Assembly: GCF_000005505.3 (NCBI RefSeq)
Contig: NC_016134.3
Location: forward strand, 16,970,624-17,034,623
Source: Brachypodium distachyon
Lineage: Eukaryota; Streptophyta; Magnoliopsida; Poales; Poaceae
Direction: 5' to 3'
Length of the DNA stretch: 64,000 nt
The notes beneath the pieces were generated by a model. The model ran no database searches. It worked only from the letters and a program-made list of their open reading frames with translations, and was not told where the DNA came from. Position 1 is the stretch's first letter. Every line of letters begins with the position of its first letter. Of the stretch, positions 55,110-64,000 are shown piece after piece. A program made the position numbers and the translations under genes.

Positions 55110-55875
55110 AGCTGCTCCATGGCCAGCACGCCCTTTTATAGGCGCGGGGGAGGGGCTTGCCACCACACGCGCCGGGTCACTGCGGCACACGTGGCGCCAC
55201 ACCCCCTTGAAGTGCGGCACGGTCCTCGCCACCATGCATGCCAAGTTACCGCGGCACACGTGGCGGGTCCCTCCTGAAGCAGGGGCCTCGAAGTGCGGCG
55301 AGACCCTTGTAGTGCGGTCACTCCACACCACAGGGTGCCACTAAATTCCACAGCCCGTGGACGGTCCACGAGCGTTACAGTGTGCCGGATTCCACCTTTA
55401 CCCTGCATGTCAGATTCTTACCAAACTCGAGATGCTGCAAATTTTTTTCGAAATTCACGAAAACACATAGCAACATGGATAACTCTCCTGCCTCCCAGCC
55501 CCCGGGCACAGAAGGGTCGATGCCAAACTTGGGTGTGAGCACTCTTACATTCCAAGACGCAGCGCCTGCGTGATGCACGTTGCGGTGAGCCCGGCAACTG
55601 CACGCCCCGTGTCGGAGTGATTCGGCAACGGGTTATCGTTTTCGAGGCTCCGGCAGCCCCCTGCTCACAACCAAGTATGGAAAGAGACTTCTGTGCACCT
55701 ATAGCAGGAGACAGAAGGAGGAGAAACACGCAAATAATCGAGGCAACTTGAAATTCAGGGAACAACACTTATCTTCATTCATAGCAACTAGTGGTTTACA
55801 ATCGGGGGTTGCCCGGCTACACTAGTTCGAGAGGCATGCTTCGGCGGCATCACCTGTGGGTCGGGCACTGCCGCT
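55110..55875. other. Non-coding spacer of the Tat element
   Basis: It lies between the antisense ORF region and the end of pol. A short repeat of CGGCACACGTGGCG occurs at about 55182 and 55252. No gene is supported. Confidence 0.4.
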
Positions 55876-57631
55876 TCACGGGTAAAACTTGCGCAAGTGC
55901 TCAATGTTCCAGCTATTTTGCACCGGCAAGCCTTTTTCGGTTTCTAGTCGGACAGCCCCCGGCCTGGTCACCTGCACTACCCGAAAAGGGCCCTCCCATT
56001 TCGGAGCCAGCTTGTTCCTGGCCTTCGTTCCTTGTATCCGGCGCAGGACAAGGTCTCCGGTCTCGAGCTCCCGGGAACGGATCCGCCTGTCGTAATGACG
56101 ATGGAGTTCCTGCTGGTAGCGCGCAGCTCGCACAGCAGCCCGGCATCGAAGTTCTTCGATGAAGTTTAGATCGTCAACCCTCTACTCGTGTTGGCTGGAG
56201 TCGCCGTACGCGCGTACCCAGGGAGATCCGTGCTTGAGCTCGAGGGGCAGCACCGCTTCTGCCCGGTAGACAAGGGCGAAAGGAGTCTCACCCGTTGCCC
56301 GACTAGGTGTGGTCCTGATTGACCACAGCACGGGATGGAGTTCTTCGACGCAGTGCTTCCCGTGGCCTTTGAGCTTGTCAAAGGTTCGCGTCTTGAGCCC
56401 CCGCAGCACTTCTGCGTTGACTCGCTCCGCCTGGCCGTTACTCCTTGGGTGAGCAGCCGACGCGAAGTGTATCTTGGTGCCCATGCCCTTGCAGTAGGCC
56501 TGGAACACCGCACTCGTGAATTGCATGCCGTTGTCGGTGATGATGCCGTTAGGCACACCAAACCGACACACAATGCTCTTGAAGAACTTGATGGCCGCCT
56601 GGGCGGTCACCTTCCGCACTGGTTCCACTTCCACCCACTTGGAGAACTTGTCGATGGCCACGAGCAGGTACTCGTAGCCGCCAACCGCTCTCGGCAGCTT
56701 GCCGATGATATCCAGCAACCAGACCGCGAACGGCCAGAAGGACGGAATGACTTGCAGGGCCTGCGCCGGTTGGTTGCTCTTCTTCGCATGGAACTGGCAC
56801 GCCTCACACGTCTTCACCAGCTACTCCGCGTCGGCTAGGGCGATGGGCCAGTAGGAGCCGTGCCGAAACGCCTTGCCAGCCAGGGCCCAGGAGGCTACAT
56901 GATGGGAGCATGTGCCTTGGTGTATCTCCTCCAGTAGCGCGCGCCCCTCGTCCTGGGGCCCGCAGAGTAGCTTGACTCCATTCGCACGCCTTCGGTAGAG
57001 GTTGCCGTCCACCATGGCGTACATCTTGGCTTCCCGGGCCACGCGCTCCACGGCAACGTCATCTTCCGGGAGGGCTTCTCCCTTTAGGTAGCGGGCGATA
57101 TCCACCGCCCAAGGCAGGGTCTCCCTGCCAACGCATGCCACTGCGTTTGCGGCATGGACCTCCGCCACTGCGGGATTTCCTTCGGTTCCCGGGGAGGCTT
57201 CCCCGGCAGCCGGCTTGGGGGCGACCGAAGTGACAGAACACCCCCGCAGGAACCTTCCGGCGCTCCGCTACCAACTTGGATAGCTCGTCAGCCGTGAAGT
57301 TATCCTTCCGCTTGACGTGCTCAAACCGCAGGCCCTTGAACTTGCGTTCTAGCTTGCGGACTTCATCCACGTACGCTGCCATCTGCGGGCAGTCGTAGTC
57401 CTTGTTGACCTGGTTGATCACGAGTTGTGAGTTCCCTCGAACGACCAGGCGCTTGATATTCAGAGCGATTGCTGCCCGCAACCTGAAGAGCAGCCCTTCA
57501 TACTCTGTCGTGTTGTTAGTGGAGTTGGGAAAATCGAGTTGGATGGCAAACCGCAACTGATCTCCTGTCGGCGACTCGATGACGACCCCGGCGCCGGCGC
57601 CCTGGAGGCTGAACGCGCTGTCGAAGTACAT
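55876..57631 (-). pseudogene. Tat pol remnant: RNase H and integrase
   Basis: Read leftward. The extra RNase H (57631-57185) contains [15 protein letters not shown] and ADELSKL, but [10 protein letters not shown] has Asn where the family has the catalytic Asp. Then comes the integrase: an N-terminal zinc region with a His pair (GTCSHH) and CEACQ (56940-56800), the catalytic core with WLLDIIGKL, IITDNGMQF and NGQAERVN (the D, D and E; 56780-56430), and the C-terminal domain (56133-55876; ELETGDLVLRRI, KWEGPFRVVQV, NIEHLRKFYP). A frameshift near 57180, a stop at 56821-56823 and a stop near 56180 break the frame. In an intact element this enzyme inserts the cDNA into the host chromosome. Confidence 0.88.
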
Positions 57632-60600
57632 GATCTAGGATCGAAAGGCTTGGATGTAATCCTAGGAATGGATTGGTTAGCCAAGTATGAAGGACTCATA
57701 GATTGTGTCAGGAGGACAATTACACTCACAACCCCGGAAAAGAAGCGAATCCGCTTCAAGTCAACCTATGAATTTGAGATACCCAAGGTAAATTCTCTTA
57801 AGGGGGTTAGCCTAGAGGTTGTGCCGATTGTGAAAGAATATCCGGATGTGTTTCCAAAGGAATTACCAGGCATGCCACCTGACCGTGATGTAGAATTCCT
57901 TATCGAGTTATTGCCGGGAAGTGGACCTATCGCCAAGAGGCCGTATAAGATGGCAGTGGATGAGTTAAAGGAACTGAAGAAGCAACTCGCAGAACAGTTC
58001 GCAAAAGGATTCATTCGCCCTAGTTCATCACCCTGGGGAGCACCTGTTCTATTTGTTGAGAAGAAGGACAAGAGCCAAATGATGTGCATAGACTATCGTT
58101 CACTAAATGAGGTGACGATAAAGAACAAGTACCCCTTACCTATAATCAATGATCTATTCGATCAATTGAAAGGAGCCTGTGTATTCTTAAAGATCGATCT
58201 TCAATCGGGTTATTTTCAGTTAAAGATCCGAGAAGCGGATATACCCAAGACGACATTTACCACTAGATATGGCCTATATGAGTATACGGTGATGCCTTTG
58301 GACTAACCAATGCACCGGCATACTTTATGAATATGATGAATAAGGTATTCATGGAATAATTGGACAAGTTCGTCGTGGTGTTCATCGACGACATTTTGAT
58401 TTACTCGAAGAGCAAAGAAGAACATGAAGAACATTTGCGTCTGATTATGGAAAAGCTTAGAGAACACAAGCTTTCTGCCAAATTCAGCAAGTGTGAATTT
58501 TGGTTATCCGAAGTAGGTTTCTTGGGACACATAGTGTCAGGAGACGGAGTTGCTGTTGACCCCGCTAAGGTAGCAGCGGTAACTGAATGGGAAGCCCCTA
58601 AGAACGTCGGTGATGTTCGCAATTTCTTAGGACTTGCTGGATACTACAGGAGATTCATTGAGAATTTCTCCAAGATAGCAAAACCCATGACTGAACTTTT
58701 GAAGAAAGAGAAGAAATTTGAGTGGACTGATAAGTGTGAAGAAAGTTTTCAAGACTTTCAAGTATACTGTGACGCCTCGCGTCTAGGATTGGGTTGTGTT
58801 TTGATGCAAGGAGGAAGAGTTGTGGCATACGCCTCACGACAACTTAAGAGTCACGACGGAAATTACCACACTCATGATTTGGAACTGGCGTCTGTAGTGC
58901 ATGCACTCAAGACTTGGAGGCACTACCTCATGGGAAAGTATTGTGAATTGTTCACCGACCACAAGAGCATGAAATATATATTCACGCAGAAGGAGTTGAA
59001 CTTGAGACAAAGGAGATGGTTAGAGTTAATCAAGGATTAAAATTTGAATCTGCAATACCATCCAGGCAAGGCTAACGTAGTAGCCGACGCTTTAAGCCTC
59101 AAGGGCTATGTCAACGGGCTTACAGCTGGAGAGTTACCCTCTGAATTGTGTGAGCAATTTAAGGACCTCAGATTAGAAATAGTTTCGGAGGTTACCTAGC
59201 TAACTTGGAGGTACAACCCACCTTGCTGGACAGAATTAGAGAAGTCCGGAAAGACGACTCAGAAATTAAAGAGATAAAGGATAATATGGTTGCCGAAAAG
59301 TCGAAAGGATTCATTGAGGATGACCAAGGTACCATATGGTTCGAGAAACGTGTTTGTGTACCACAGGACCCTAAGATCAGAAAGCTAATACTTCAAGAGG
59401 CTCACGATTCACCATACTCTGTTCACCCCGGGAACACAAAGATGTACATGGACTTGAAAGAAAGATTTTGGTGGACAGGATTGAAGCGAGATATAGCTGA
59501 GTATATTGCTCTGTGTGATGTATGTAATAGAGTCAAGGATGAATATCAGAAACCAGCTGGATTACTACGACCGTTGCCAGTACCAGGCTGAAAATGGGAT
59601 AAAGTAGGCATGGATTTCATCACCGGCTTGCCGAGGACAAGGTCTGGTTATGATTCGATATGGGTTGTAGTTGACCGTTTGACCAAGGTTGCCCATTTCA
59701 TACCTATGAAGACCACTTATACAAGTGCTCAGTTGGCCAAACGCTACATGTCTAGGATTATGTGCCTACATGGAGTTCCTAAAGAGATCGTCTCAGACAG
59801 AGGTACTCAGTTTACGTCAAGATTTTGGGGACAACTGCACGAGTCTCTAGGCACGAGACTAGAGTTTAGCACAGCGTTTCATCCACAGACGGATGGACAA
59901 ACCGAAAGAGTGAACCAAATCCTCGAGGATATGTTAAGAGCTTGCGCTCTGGACTATGGTTCTAGTTGGGATGAGAATCTACCATATGCAGAGTTCTCAT
60001 ACAACAACAGTTTTCAATCAAGTATTGGAATGGCACCTTTCGAAGCTTTGTATGACAAGAAATGCAGAACACCTTTACTACGAGATGGAGTAGGAGACCG
60101 TAGTTTATTCAGATCCGACATGATAAAGGATGCCGAAGAGAAGATCAGGCTGATTTGAGACAGACTCAAGATAGCTCAATCCAAGCAAAAGAGTTATGCA
60201 GATTCCAAGCGTAGAGAAGTCACCTATGAGGTTGGTGACAGAGCGTGTCTCAGAGTTTCTCCAATACGCGGAGTTAAGAGATTTGGGATTAAAGGAAAAC
60301 TAGCACCACGCTTTATTGGACCATACAAGATTTTAGCATGCCAAGGAGAGGTAGCTTACAAGTTGGAATCACCCGAAGTGTTGACAAGCGTCCACGACGT
60401 GTTCCACGCGTCGCAGTTGAAGAAATGTCACCCGGAAATGGCCGATACACCACTGAGGGATACAATTCCACTTGAAGAAGTCGAGATTCAAAGCGATCTC
60501 ACTTATGAAGAGAAACCAATCAAGATCTTGGATACAGCTGAGAGGCATACTCGTTCCAAGACCATCAAATTCTGCAAGGTACAGTGGAATCACCGCACCG

Positions 60601-60695
60601 AAGAGTAAGCTACGTGGAACGCGAAGATGATCTTCGAGAAGACCACCCACACCTATTTGCTAACCAACAAGAATCTCGAGGACGAGATTCATCGT
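57632..60695 (+). pseudogene. Chromovirus pol remnant: protease end, RT, RNase H, integrase, chromodomain
   Basis: It starts in the last part of the protease ([19 protein letters not shown]). RT follows: [32 protein letters not shown], with the frame lost at MPLD (about 58300; one T missing), then [20 protein letters not shown] with the catalytic pair intact. An in-frame deletion of roughly 25 codons joins the RT end to RNase H ([16 protein letters not shown]; about 58755). Integrase: HPGNTKMYMDLKERFWWTGL, VGMDFITGLP, IVSDRGTQFTSRF, QTDGQTERVN. Near the C-terminus are VHDVFHASQLKKCHPEM and a chromodomain-like segment (KILDTAERHTRSKTIKFCKV, QWNHRTEEE), as in Tekay/Del-type chromoviruses. Stops at about 59038, 59198, 59590, 60156 and 60606 show that it is dead. 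Gag is missing. Confidence 0.9.
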
Positions 60696-60708
60696 AAGGG
60701 GTTAGGTC
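60696..60708 (+). promoter_or_regulatory. Polypurine tract of the chromovirus
   Basis: AGGGGTTAGGTC directly precedes the TGTAACATCCC start of the 3' LTR, in the expected position after the pol stop codon. It primes plus-strand DNA synthesis in LTR retrotransposons. Confidence 0.6.
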
Positions 60709-61203
60709 TGTAACATCCCAAATTTTCAAAACCCTTCATATGCATTACATTCATAAGCATCATGTCATCTTTGCATTGAACTACAGTTAAAACCTTAAAG
60801 TTTAACTCCGAAAAACCCACTAACAAAAGTGTTTTTATTTGAATCTGGCTTTTCATCTTTCTTTTGGTTAATTTCATTTCAACCCACGAGGGTTTTGGCA
60901 TAAAAAGGGGTTTAATGCATTTATAAAGCTACCCCATATCTTGGCATTTGAATTTGATTTGAAACACTAATTATTTTAATAGCTAAAAAGCCCTAAAGGC
61001 TAGTTTTATAGGCAAAAGTATTTTTTAAATATTTTATTTTGAGGGATTCTTGTCCCAAAAGTTGAATCATATAAAAATATGATTTTACAAATTTTGTTGC
61101 ATTTTATTTGGTTTGAATTGGAGCTTTGAATCAAAACTTGGTATTCAAAAACAGAAAATAGAAAAAGAAAAAGGAAAAAAAAGAAAAGAAACGGCCGGCC
61201 CGG
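60709..61203 (+). mobile_element. 3' LTR of the chromovirus, first 495 bp only
   Basis: It opens TGTAACATCCCA and matches the 5' LTR (46904-47391) closely, with scattered changes and one indel of about 15 bp near 60795. It stops at CGGCCGGCCCGG, where the 5' LTR continues CTAAATGGGCC. A different LTR starts at the next base. Confidence 0.85.
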
Positions 61204-63645
61204 TGTAACATCCCAAAATTTCAAACTTTTATATGTGCATTGCATCCATGAGTATCGTGCCACAATTGCATATTTGAATTCAAAATTGAATCTCAAAAGA
61301 GCTTTAAAAGACTTTATTTACACCCATTTAAGCTTTGGATTTTCAAACCAATAGGGTTTATGTATAAAAGAGATTTAGTGCATATAAAAGCTATCCCATA
61401 ATTTTTGGATAATTGTTTGGAGTTGGAAAAGTATTTTATTTAAATAGATATATGGCCCTAAAGGCATTTATAGGGCAAATGTATTTTTATATATTTTATT
61501 TTGAGGGGAAACTACTCCCAAAAGTTGTATCATGGTGGAACATGATTTTACAAATTTTCTGGAATTTGTTTGGACCAATTTGGAGTTCAAAATCAAAAGA
61601 TATCAAAGAAATAAGAAAAACAGAAAAAGAAAAGGGCTAAAGGAAAAAAAAGAAGAGAAAAACCGGACCGGCCCGGCCAAATGGGCCGAACCGGCCTAGT
61701 CCGACCGCGCCCGACCGGCCTAGCCAGCCCGGCCGCCCGCGCGCGCGCGCGGAGACGCTGACAGGTGGGGCCCACCTGTCAGGCTCATCGTCTCCGTTTG
61801 GAAGGCGCCGTCGCCGTTCGACCGAAGCTCACCGCCGGCCGCCGCCTCTTTGCCGTCCTAAGCGAGCACCCCGCCGTCCCCGAGCGCCGCCGACCCCGCC
61901 CCTGAGTCCGCCTCGCTGCGCCGACCTCGCCCGTCGCCTCCCCGAGCTCCGGCGACCCCCAGAGACCCCGCCCGCCGCCCGCCAGTGCCCGCGCCGCCGT
62001 CTTCCCCGCCTCAGACGACCGCCTGCGCCGCCCGGTAAAACCCTAAGCGCCCGAGCCGTCCGATCTTTGATCAACGGTGTAGATTAGATCATTCTTTTTC
62101 ACTTAAACGAACCGGTACGCACCAATCAGGAGCCGCCACATGTCACTGCGTGAATAAAATGAAAATGTAATTTTTAATTCCCCGGAATAATTAAAAGGCA
62201 CTTTTGCATAAAAGCCCCTGTAACTTCAAATGATCATAACTTTAAATCTGTTTGGCCAAATTTAATGATCCACACCTTTTTGGAATCCTTAGGAAGTGTA
62301 GAATCTTTTGGCACTGTCCAAATTCAAATTTGAATATTTGAATCACATTCAAATTACAGATTAGGGTTTTATGCCATTTAAATCATAACTAATTATTTAG
62401 AAGTCCTTTTTGAATGAAACCAGTGCCCAAAATTTTGTCTTATTGTCCTCTGTCCAATGGGACAGATAAATAAATATTTTGAACTAAATTGCCTTGCAGT
62501 TGCAAATAAAACATTATTTTAGGGTTTAAACTCTAGCCTTTGCTTTTGCTTAAAAGCCCTAATTGCATGTGCTTAATTCTCAAGGCTTTGGATCAGGAGA
62601 TCATTCAAATAAAATAAACCAAACTCATGTAATATGTTTTTCATTGCATCATGGAATACATAATCTTTTGTTTGTATGGTGTGTTTATGTATGTGTATGT
62701 TTGCTTGATTGTATAGTTTTCTCGGAGAGCGAACTATGTGACTGTGAAGAGTGTCTGAATACCAACTACTATCAAGGCAAGTTCAATTTGATCATTTACC
62801 CATTATTTTTATTATACACTAGATTTTATTAGTTGCATTGTTACGATTATTATTGTATCTATGCTAGCTATGATCTGCCCTAGTAGTATAGGATACTTTG
62901 TCATGACCTTACCACCAATTGCCATCGTAGTAGTAAAATGCTATGTTATGATAATATACGAGGGTGGTATTATTACAATGCGATACTATTGAATTACAAT
63001 ATGATTTTCCTAGTGTATGGCAAAACAAGTAATTCAATGAATCGTCCTGGGTAGGCTGCTCTGAGTTTTCGGATGTCGTGACGTTAGGTCCATTTCTATG
63101 GGGCCCACTGAGTCGTCTCTCCGTGTGATTCGGGAGCGTCCATGGTCGTCTCCCCGTGCGATTCGGGGAGCGCCTGCGTCACAATGTGGGATGCCACCCG
63201 AGATAACCAGAGACTGGACTAGTTTCCTGTTTACTAGATTCCAGTACAACCACATGGTAATATGGGCTCTGCCTGGATGGAGTAAGAAATGTTTACCCAG
63301 ATCCGAGGGATTGTACTGAGGTAGTTGTGTAGGTGGGAGCGCGGGTCCCTCAGGTGGTTTGGGTGAACATGTTCTGAAAATTCTTGAAGTCAATGCCGTT
63401 GCTACTCCACCCGGAGGACAGCAAAGGATTAACACGTCGAATTCTTGTGGGTAAAGTGTACCACCTCTCGAGAGTGTCAAACTAAGTACTTAGCCGTGTC
63501 CCCGGTTACGGACAATTATGAGCAACTAGATATTGGAGCTGTAAGAAAGGTCTCACTCATTCCAATTTCCTAATAAAATGAATGGTTTGAACTGGGTAGG
63601 AGCATTGATGTTTCTACTCAATGTGCCTAGGCTAATAGGAGCATG
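61204..63645 (+). mobile_element. Second, related LTR inserted in the chromovirus 3' LTR
   Basis: It starts with TGTAACATCCCAAAATTTC immediately after the broken LTR. Along its length it is a diverged relative of the 5' LTR at 46904-50066: a purine-rich AGAAAAACAGAAAAAG zone, a GC-rich block at 61660-62040, then AT-rich DNA with matched landmarks (CAAGGCAAGTTCAATTTGAT at 62774 against CAAGGCAAGTTCACTTTGAT at 48806; CTAAGTACTTAGCCGTGTCC in both). It is therefore a member of a sister family, inserted in plus orientation. Its right end is cut at about 63645 by copia sequence, so it could be a solo LTR or the 5' LTR of a larger element. Confidence 0.75.
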
Positions 63646-63916
63646 GGTTTGGGTCTGTCCATCACATCATTTTCCTAATGATATGACATCGTTATTAAAT
63701 GACAACACATGTCTATGGTTAGGAAACTTTAACCATCTTTTAATCAACGAGCTAATCTAGTAGAGGCATATTAGGGACACGGTATTTGTTTATTTATCCA
63801 CACAAGTATTTAGTTTACTGTTAATACAATTATAGCATGGATAATAAACATTTATCAAGAACAAGGAAATATAATAATAACATATTTATTATTGCCTCTA
63901 GGGCATATTTCCAACA
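63646..63916 (-). mobile_element. Truncated 3' LTR of a copia element (BARE/Angela type)
   Basis: Read on the minus strand it starts TGTTGGAAATATGCCCTAGA at 63916, the characteristic opening of BARE/Angela/WIS LTRs of the Triticeae. To its right the minus strand reads GTGCAAGTGGGAGAC, the polypurine tract, so the internal region of this element lies to the right, beyond the window. The LTR is cut at about 63646 instead of extending for well over a kilobase. Confidence 0.85.
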
Positions 63917-64000
63917 GTCTCCCACTTGCACTAGAGTCAATAATCTAGTTTACATTGTAATATATCTAACACCCATGTAGTCTTGGTGCCGATCATGTTT
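63917..64000 (-). mobile_element. Start of the copia internal region
   Basis: Polypurine tract (complement of about 63917-63931) and the adjoining internal DNA upstream of the 3' LTR. No coding sequence is visible before the window ends. Confidence 0.7.

Larger units (their letters stand above)
50067..57631 (-). mobile_element. Ty3/gypsy Tat-lineage element, 3' half, minus strand, nested
   Basis: Read on the minus strand it contains an extra (archaeal-type) RNase H, integrase, an antisense ORF, a polypurine tract and the 3' LTR. An extra RNase H together with an antisense ORF between pol and the 3' LTR is the hallmark of the Tat lineage (Grande, RIRE2 and relatives). Its 5' LTR, gag, protease, reverse transcriptase and first RNase H are missing: homology stops at about 57631, where plus-strand chromovirus pol begins. 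It evidently inserted into the chromovirus, and a later deletion removed the 5' half of both elements. Confidence 0.82.

Noticed and set aside
54351..55331. 326-codon open frame on the minus strand
   Set aside because: It is produced by the stop-free 109-bp tandem repeat and GC-rich flanks; no domain, and it lies in the non-coding spacer of the Tat element.
63970..64000. TGGTGCCGATC near the right edge as a tRNA-Met primer-binding site
   Set aside because: It lies on the plus strand beside the polypurine-tract side of a minus-strand copia element, where no primer-binding site is expected.

Overview
The window is nuclear DNA of a grass, most likely a Pooideae genome of the wheat, barley, rye or oat type. 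Three things point there: many short Stowaway MITEs with CTCCCTCCG-like ends and TA target duplications, a copia LTR of the BARE/Angela type at the right edge, and Ty3/gypsy elements of the chromovirus and Tat lineages. Genes have plant GT-AG introns. There is no bacterial or organellar signal.

Layout. 0-12 kb: an F-box fragment, a short retroposed insertion, one small intact gene of unknown function (4437-5012), a 2.4-kb mosaic of degenerate tandem repeats (about 6.08-8.42 kb), and decayed Lys/Ala-rich coding remnants. 12.6-13.9 kb: an intact F-box/DUF295 gene on the minus strand. 14-24.5 kb: MITEs, a CACTA end, an NB-LRR pseudogene split by a MITE, a NOP58-like fragment, a 5'-truncated LINE with 15-bp target duplications, and an 874-bp solo copia LTR with a 5-bp target duplication. 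25.1-33.3 kb: a complete 8.15-kb Mutator-like element with 505-bp terminal inverted repeats. 35.2-37.1 kb: a four-exon DUF627-like gene on the minus strand. 40.3-46.4 kb: a seven-exon RWD/RING (RNF25-like) E3 ligase gene with a LINE fragment and a solo LTR in intron 1. 46.9 kb to the end: a nested retrotransposon block. It is a plus-strand chromovirus whose 5' half is replaced by a minus-strand Tat element carrying an antisense ORF; the right LTR is broken by a second related LTR, which is itself cut by a truncated copia LTR.

The most interesting region is the Mutator-like element. It has two convergent genes, each starting near one terminal inverted repeat: a mudrA-like transposase on the left and a plant-mobile-domain (PMD) gene on the right, where mudrB sits in maize MuDR. 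Both terminal repeats, and a four-unit array between the genes, carry one precise composite motif: two copies of a 23-bp dyad (TAGCGCC, 9-bp spacer, GGCGCTA) separated by exactly 11 bp. The fixed geometry, kept while the spacers vary, suggests a site recognised by the element's own proteins or by host factors.

Apparently working host genes are few: the 4437 gene, the F-box/DUF295 gene, the DUF627-like gene and the RNF25-like gene. Everything else of recognisable origin is transposon-derived or a pseudogene. All splice sites and family calls were made by reading alone, without similarity searches.
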